Of a DNA stretch of 64,000 nucleotides, positions 58,513-64,000 are shown in pieces. The DNA is taken from contig JASANE010004971.1 of assembly GCA_030248225.1 (NCBI GenBank), positions 1 to 64,000 of the forward strand, read 5' to 3'. The first letter of the stretch is position 1. Each line of letters begins with the position of its first letter. Source of the stretch: Trileptium ribeirensis. Its lineage: Eukaryota; Nematoda; Enoplea; Enoplida; Thoracostomopsidae. Below the pieces are notes generated by a model, which saw only the letters and a program-made list of their open reading frames with translations, had not been told where the DNA came from and did no database searches. A program made the translations under genes and the position numbers.

Positions 58513-61500
58513 AAGGAGGCAGGCTTTTGCCCTAAATGTATAAGAGGACGCTTACAACGCTGGTGGCAGCAACGACCATGTGGCCAAACAAACCCAAAGA
58601 GGCTTGAACTGAACATCAAAACCGGGAACGAGTATGGTACTCCAGATGCGGTTCGGCCTACGGTCTCAGCTCCAGCCGCTTCCACGGAACACCTGGAATT
58701 GCGGACATTGAGCCCTCGTCGATCGGCTCGACTAAATAACCCCAATGAGGATGAGGACGTTGTTCTGGTGGAACCTACGGAAGTATTTGCAGTATCTGAG
58801 CGTGCGCAACGCAGGGGACATCGCACAGTATCTTACCACCTACAAGTCAACGCCATGCACCACATAGACGCACCGTTGCTCACCAACGCTTTTATCTACC
58901 GGACACCAGTCCTCACGTTGATCGATACCCTCGCGGACGTCTCTATCGTATCACAACATTTGGTAAGTAAGCTAGGCCTTCAGCCCCGCCCAGACGACTC
59001 GACACGGATAGTATCGGCCACCAAACAGGAATTAGCATTGGACGGTAGCATAAGTGTACCCTTATCAATCGGACCCATCAAGGTGCAGACAGAATTCTTT
59101 GTTACCCAAACCGCTCCGTACCATTGCATTTTAGGAACAAATTTCTTGTCGCAACTGCCAAAATGCATCATAAATTTTCGCGAGCGCTGTTTAGAAATTG
59201 GCATAGACGAGGAAGAAGCCAAAATACCCTTCGCAGGTTTAGAACGCTATGACCCACCCTTAATAGCGGTGATGTGCAGAAAACTCACCACCATCGAACC
59301 AAATACAGAAACATTTATCAATGCTATCCCCGAAATTGCTGACACAGGCGTAGGACCCGCTCTATTTGTCCCCGCTCCCGAAATGACGGATATCGCAATG
59401 GCACACGCATTAGTGCTTAGGAGTCAACGGACCATACCGATCGCAGTAATCAATTTTGGTAACACACCGGTCACCATATACTCAGGACAAACTATTGGGC
59501 ACATAGAGGTCATGAGCAATCCCACAATACAATTCCTTAAGGATACGAATCAAAATTTGATACGATATGAGGAACATAAGGAGGCTAAACAGCTAAACCA
59601 TATCACTACCCACCTCGAGAGGATTATTGAGCACATTGAGGCAGGCAAACGCTCCATTGATCATGAACGGGCTCAAACCGTATTGAGCAAAATAGATTTC
59701 GACAAGACACTCTTATCGCCTTTCGAATTAAAACAACTGAAAACCGCAATTGCTGAAAATGCGGACGTATTCAGCACACATGATTTTGACCTTGGACGAT
59801 ATACCGAGCACCGCCACCGCATAGAAACGGGGGATGCAAAGCCAATCAAACAAGCACCATATAGGCTGGCGCATTCTTTACGCGAACCACTTAGGGAAGA
59901 ACTAAATAGCATGCTAGACGCAGGCCTCATAGCCCCATCGAGTTCACCTTGGGGATCTCCGATAGTGTATGTGACCAAGAGCGATGGATCTCTCCGACTC
60001 TGTGTCGACTTTCGGAAGGTCAACACAGTAGCAGAACAAGACGCGTACCCGCTGCCACGCATAGATGACATACTAGGATGCCTCAGGAACACGAAGCTAA
60101 TGTCCAGTTTGGACCTAAATAAAGGATTTTGGCAGCTAGAATTAGATCCTGAAACCAAAGATAAGACATCTTTCGTGACGGTACACGGACAGTACGAGTA
60201 TAATGTCCTCCCGTTCGGTCTAAATTCATCTCCCGGAGCCTTTCAGCGTTGCATGTCAATGATTTTGAAGGGACTCGAGTGGGAAAAATGTCTAATATAT
60301 ATCGATGACATCCTAGTTTTCTCACCATCATTCGAGCCCCATCTGGCAGATTTGATCCGGGTTTTCGATCGTTTCCGTAAGGCGAATTTAAAACTCAAAC
60401 CCTCAAAATGTCATTTCGGACGAGGTAGTCTCAAATATTTAGGACATATAATTAGTACCGAAGGTGTCAAACCAGACCCAGAAAAGGCTATAGCCATAGA
60501 AGAATTTAAACGTCCAGAGACGTTGAAACAACTCCAAAGCTTCTTAGGGCTAGTAGGGTACTACCATAAATTCATTCAAAATTTCTCCGAAATCTGCGAA
60601 CCATTGAATGAATTAAAGCGTAAGGATACAGAATTCAAATGGACCCCTAGGTGTGAGGAAGCTTTTAAGAAGCTGAAACAAGCACTGCTAGATGAACCGG
60701 TTCTAATCCACCCTGATTTCACGCAGCCGTTTATCCTGCAAACGGACGCTTCCGGATATGCTATGGGTGCCGTGCTATCCCAGAAAACTAAACAAGGAAT
60801 AAAACCCATCGCATACGCTAGCAAGGCCCTCCTTGATTATCAACGCAGGTACCCCGCAATAGAAACTGAAGCTCTCGCTATCAGATGGGCCGCACTGCAT
60901 TTCAAGCATTACCTCGTGGGGCACAAGTTTCACGTTGAAACCGACCACAAGCCACTCAAAACCCTATTTGATAAACCACCCAGAAATTCACGCCTATCTC
61001 AATGGCGAAGCGAGCTATTGCTTGAGTTTGGGGGATTCGAGATATTGTATAGGCCAGGTAAGGAAAATGGCAACGCAGATGCCCTATCACGCGACCCTAG
61101 ATATGACCCGTCTGTAGTTGAGGAATTAGGAGACACTTACGAAATCCTAATGATGGGCCGAGGACGACCCACTGGACCTCGCCCTCCAACCACCTGCGCA
61201 ACATGGGACCAATCGCACCTGCCGTATCCCGTACGCACAGTAGCACCGCTCGCGACTGGCGCGCCAACCCCTCTAACAGGGAGCCCAGTAGCTCCTCCAG
61301 GCCAACCCAACCCCGAAGCAATCCCATCGCAACTGGTCCCCGACACGCAAATAACTACAGCACCCCCGGCCACGCTGACCCAGCAGGCAGCTACGCTAAG
61401 TGCTATCCCGATTAGGATGGATCCAGGAGAAACTCCAGTGATGTCGGTCCGTACAACCACCATCTCGGGTTCTGAAGGCAGACCTCAGGCTCGAGGACCC

Positions 61501-62646
61501 AAAAGACCGTTTCGCACCGAATCCGAAACAATGGGCCTAAGAGCAACCACGCTACCAACAGAACAAGAGTTTGATAGGCTCATGAAACTAATGATGCACT
61601 ACGAAACGGAAATACTACCAACCGTCCGAATTGAGGACGCACAGGACACTCATGAAAACATATATCTGCCGTTCTTTTCGGACCTCCCAGATTTTAATTT
61701 GGTGCGACTCTTACCATATATCCAACGAAATGACCCAGAACTGGGTCCAATTTGGTGGTATCTTTACAACAAAACACGGCCTAAGGCCGAATTGGGTGCA
61801 TTACGAATAGAAATGCGGGCACACTATTTTGAATTGGCAGCGGACACCAAAATACTATACATGCATCCGTTACAACCCGGAGATATAAATTATAAGTTAT
61901 GCGTCCCTATCACGCTCGTACAGCAAATCCTCAAACATGAACACAACACCTTATACGGAGGACATCCTGGCCGTGACCGGCTTATAGCTAAACTAAAACA
62001 GTTCTACTACTGGAAAGGTATGTCTGAACACGTACAACAATGGATCAGGCGATGCACTCTATGCCAGTCCGCGAAGGACCCAATTTCTCGGATAACCACC
62101 GGATTGGGTAGGGCTCCGTTGGCAAATCAACCAATGTACCGTGTATTTGTGGACATACTGGATATTCAAGTTAGGTCGCAGGCAGGCAATCGCTATGTTA
62201 TTGCATTCATAGACCAGTTTACAAAATTTGCAATAGCAGTGCCAATAAGGCACCAGGACGCTCACACTGCTGCCCACATATTCCTATATGAGGTAGTAAA
62301 TAGATACCGAGCTCCCAGGGAGCTCTATTCTGACAGGGGAGGCGCCTTTACAGCGCACATGTTTGAAGAACTGTGCCAAGAAATGCAGATATTTCGGCAC
62401 ATGAGTCTAGCTTATCACCCCCAGGCAAACGGCGAAATTGAAAGATTCAATAGGACACTACTATACTTGTTACGAGTAAGTGTACCACAGGAAGACCACC
62501 ACTCATGGGATGTATCCCTACCATTTTGCATAATGGCCTACAACTCCTCGGTACACACAGCGACAAAATACCCACCATTCCTGCTAATGCATGGCTTTTA
62601 CCCTAGGCTACCCGGAGAGTATGACACGCACAGTGCAGCCACTTGA
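58288..62646 (+). CDS. Envelope tail fused to pol: protease, RT, RNase H, integrase
   Basis: 1452 codons. Residues 1-75: end of the envelope ectodomain and its membrane helix (55-75), then a Cys-containing cytoplasmic tail (CPKC at 81-84). 200-300: aspartic protease, with LIDTLADVSIVS (D213; Gly of the usual DTG is Leu) and HCILGTNFL. 520-740: reverse transcriptase, VDFRKVN and YIDD at 671-674. 815-935: RNase H (D820, E860/862, D886, D931). 955-1090: Pro/Thr-rich linker. 1217-1259: integrase HHCC zinc finger (H1226, C1256, C1259). 1289, 1349, 1385: D-D-35-E triad intact. Ends at TGA 62644, but the same frame continues. This is Ty3/gypsy-type pol. The true start is not this ATG, since the upstream part is envelope sequence in another frame. 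Confidence 0.9.
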   Translation: MDLTSPYMTSQIFSQAYHLELIRTCQGTNLQVQRIADEQLKVIDFPYITTTGVPPYLWMLVVLVFVGIGAIIYFRKEAGFCPKCIRGRLQRWWQQRPCGQTNPKRLELNIKTGNEYGTPDAVRPTVSAPAASTEHLELRTLSPRRSARLNNPNEDEDVVLVEPTEVFAVSERAQRRGHRTVSYHLQVNAMHHIDAPLLTNAFIYRTPVLTLIDTLADVSIVSQHLVSKLGLQPRPDDSTRIVSATKQELALDGSISVPLSIGPIKVQTEFFVTQTAPYHCILGTNFLSQLPKCIINFRERCLEIGIDEEEAKIPFAGLERYDPPLIAVMCRKLTTIEPNTETFINAIPEIADTGVGPALFVPAPEMTDIAMAHALVLRSQRTIPIAVINFGNTPVTIYSGQTIGHIEVMSNPTIQFLKDTNQNLIRYEEHKEAKQLNHITTHLERIIEHIEAGKRSIDHERAQTVLSKIDFDKTLLSPFELKQLKTAIAENADVFSTHDFDLGRYTEHRHRIETGDAKPIKQAPYRLAHSLREPLREELNSMLDAGLIAPSSSPWGSPIVYVTKSDGSLRLCVDFRKVNTVAEQDAYPLPRIDDILGCLRNTKLMSSLDLNKGFWQLELDPETKDKTSFVTVHGQYEYNVLPFGLNSSPGAFQRCMSMILKGLEWEKCLIYIDDILVFSPSFEPHLADLIRVFDRFRKANLKLKPSKCHFGRGSLKYLGHIISTEGVKPDPEKAIAIEEFKRPETLKQLQSFLGLVGYYHKFIQNFSEICEPLNELKRKDTEFKWTPRCEEAFKKLKQALLDEPVLIHPDFTQPFILQTDASGYAMGAVLSQKTKQGIKPIAYASKALLDYQRRYPAIETEALAIRWAALHFKHYLVGHKFHVETDHKPLKTLFDKPPRNSRLSQWRSELLLEFGGFEILYRPGKENGNADALSRDPRYDPSVVEELGDTYEILMMGRGRPTGPRPPTTCATWDQSHLPYPVRTVAPLATGAPTPLTGSPVAPPGQPNPEAIPSQLVPDTQITTAPPATLTQQAATLSAIPIRMDPGETPVMSVRTTTISGSEGRPQARGPKRPFRTESETMGLRATTLPTEQEFDRLMKLMMHYETEILPTVRIEDAQDTHENIYLPFFSDLPDFNLVRLLPYIQRNDPELGPIWWYLYNKTRPKAELGALRIEMRAHYFELAADTKILYMHPLQPGDINYKLCVPITLVQQILKHEHNTLYGGHPGRDRLIAKLKQFYYWKGMSEHVQQWIRRCTLCQSAKDPISRITTGLGRAPLANQPMYRVFVDILDIQVRSQAGNRYVIAFIDQFTKFAIAVPIRHQDAHTAAHIFLYEVVNRYRAPRELYSDRGGAFTAHMFEELCQEMQIFRHMSLAYHPQANGEIERFNRTLLYLLRVSVPQEDHHSWDVSLPFCIMAYNSSVHTATKYPPFLLMHGFYPRLPGEYDTHSAAT

Positions 62647-64000
62647 TACACAGGGGCACACTCCTATAAGGCCAACGCGCAGCGCTGGATGGCTTCTATT
62701 AGGGAGCGTGCATATCAGTCAATGAAAGCCGCCCAAGAACTAAATCGATTAAGATATGATAGACGGACTCGCGAACCCCGCTATCACACAGGAGAATTAG
62801 TTTGGGTTTATAGGCACGATACCACGCCAGGAACATATAGGAAGCTCACGCCTCGGTGGTGTGGACCATACAAAATATTAGGTATCACCCCGCCATGCAT
62901 GCGCGTACGAATGCATTCTAATCCAGAAGGCATGGCCCATGTCATACATATAAATAGAACTAAGCCATGTTGTAGGGCACTAGATCCGGTACCCAACGTG
63001 GGAGATTGGTTAGTCCAGGTACACGCTTCCGTGCTAGAGCGAGGTCTAACTGAGGCAACCCAGCGCATTATCGCTGATAGGGATTTCGTCACCGAGATAG
63101 AGCCGGTAGACGAGGTAGCAGTCCGCGCTGTAAGAACAGCAGTCAGTGATAGTTCTGATACGGAAAGTATAGAAATGGGTGACCCTAACGACCCTAATTT
63201 ATATCGTCGGACCTATGCTGAGATTGAGGCCGAGCAAGCTGCAATGGAACACATTGAGTATCGGACGGACGACTACGAACCTCAAAATCCAAGGACGGTT
63301 AGGAACCAGATTCCCCTGACTGATCCGGATAGGGAAATTGAACCTACCTGGCCACCAATAGCACAAGAGCAAGTTACAAGTCAGGAGGCCTTCTCATACA
63401 TACCAAAACCTGGTAGCCGAGATACGCAGGTAGAATATGGGCAACATACAGTACCAGTGACCACAATGGAAAGAATAGTGGCTACCAGTGAGGAAGTTCC
63501 ATTTGGCGTACCTACGGTAGGTGTTGGAATACTCGAGGGACAACATTTCTACCCAGCGGACATCACGCTATCTACCACGCCACGCGGAGCTTCAGGCGGA
63601 ATCGTCGTACCGGGACCATACACTTCAGGGGATCTACGCTACGCAATCATGCTCGCCGCGCAGGATCACCCATTATTTCAATCACGACCAGCTGAACATA
63701 TCATGGCATCGCGACTACGGGTACCGATGGAAATGTCCACTCAAACCATAGGAGACTATACAACAATGCGCCCTTATAGTGCTCCACCAGCAGCCGCTGA
63801 CAGGCCTATGTCTCCTCATCAGTGGGTCTTTCGCGAGGCACCCATGACTCAGCCACCTCTAGGGTCACCAATGTCCAGTTACTTGTCGGAGACCTCCGGA
63901 GAGGGCACGACAGTAGACGTAAGAGCAGCTGAAGCAGACGACGAGTTAACTAGCCAAACCTCACAGGAACCGTCCTCTGCTGAACGACGCGCTCAGGCAG
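62647..64000 (+). CDS. Continuation of pol: integrase C-terminus and long extension (runs off window)
   Basis: Directly after TGA 62644-62646 the same frame stays open for 451 codons to the last base. The first ~115 residues finish the integrase (SMKAAQELNRLRYDRRTREP, GELVWVYRHD, RWCGPYKIL - the GPY/F module - and HVIHINRTKPC). The following ~330 residues are acidic and Pro/Ser/Thr-rich with no recognised domain (SDSSDTESIEMGDPND; IVVPGPYTSGDLRYAIMLAA). Either the TGA is a point mutation or it is read through. The end of the reading frame and the 3' LTR lie outside. Confidence 0.8.

Larger units (their letters stand above)
54858..64000 (+). mobile_element. Ty3/gypsy errantivirus-like element with env upstream of pol
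   Basis: Order on the plus strand: unknown first ORF (54858-56713), envelope fusion protein (56732 to about 58512), protease-RT-RNase H-integrase (to about 62990), then a C-terminal extension open to the window end. Base composition is more GC-rich than the flanks throughout, consistent with one insertion unit. Breaks seen: TAA at 55389, a frameshift near 55515, TGA at 56711, frame changes near 58010 and 58330, and TGA at 62644. The 3' LTR is not in the window. Confidence 0.85.

Noticed and set aside
58503..61463. Several open frames of 60-160 codons on the minus strand across pol
   Set aside because: Antisense shadows of the GC-rich pol frame with no motifs.

Overview
This is repeat-rich, intron-bearing metazoan nuclear DNA, most likely from an invertebrate and possibly an arthropod. 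The basis is AT-rich sequence, GT-AG splice sites at supportable host exons, and mobile-element families typical of invertebrates: I/LOA-like and CR1/jockey-like LINEs, piggyBac, pogo, Merlin and an errantivirus-like Ty3/gypsy element. No bacterial operons, rRNA genes or CRISPR arrays were seen. I cannot name the species.

Layout. 0-8.7 kb: one copy of a ~400-bp dispersed repeat and a decayed LINE with endonuclease, reverse transcriptase and RNase H (1.6-4.45 kb), then featureless sequence. 8.7-9.2 kb: probable last coding exon of an unidentified host gene (+). 10.2-12.3 kb: decayed CR1/jockey-type LINE. 12.4-15.1 kb: a minisatellite, a duplicated repeat and a MITE. 16.2-18.7 kb: broken piggyBac. 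18.9-22.8 kb: broken pogo element with a C-terminal PHD-like finger. 23-24.3 kb: broken DUF7869-type gene. 24.8-25.5 kb: a ~178-bp satellite. 26.5-27.3 kb: first two coding exons (-) of a host gene resembling C2CD2/TMEM24 lipid-transfer proteins. 27.5-38.8 kb: four to five LINE copies or fragments in both orientations, with short dispersed repeats. 39-41.3 kb: more MITE copies and a degenerate 30-bp tandem array. 41.9 kb: probable first coding exon (+) of a type II membrane protein. 45.8-46.9 kb: a second satellite (~175 bp) split by a clean MITE insertion. 49-53.5 kb: a tRNA-like SINE head, a duplication, an 18-bp minisatellite and a Merlin transposase (-).

54.8-64 kb is the most striking part: a retroelement whose order is [unknown first ORF] - [baculovirus-F/errantivirus-type envelope] - [protease-RT-RNase H-integrase] - [long C-terminal extension]. 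The envelope lies upstream of pol, and its transmembrane segment sits at the N-terminus of the pol reading frame. Known env-bearing Ty3/gypsy and BEL elements and retroviruses carry env downstream of pol. The copy has a few frameshifts and stops and runs off the right edge, so its 3' LTR is not visible.

Most coding-looking sequence is selfish DNA. The supportable host exons lie isolated among transposons, which suggests long introns or intergenic regions filled by successive insertions.
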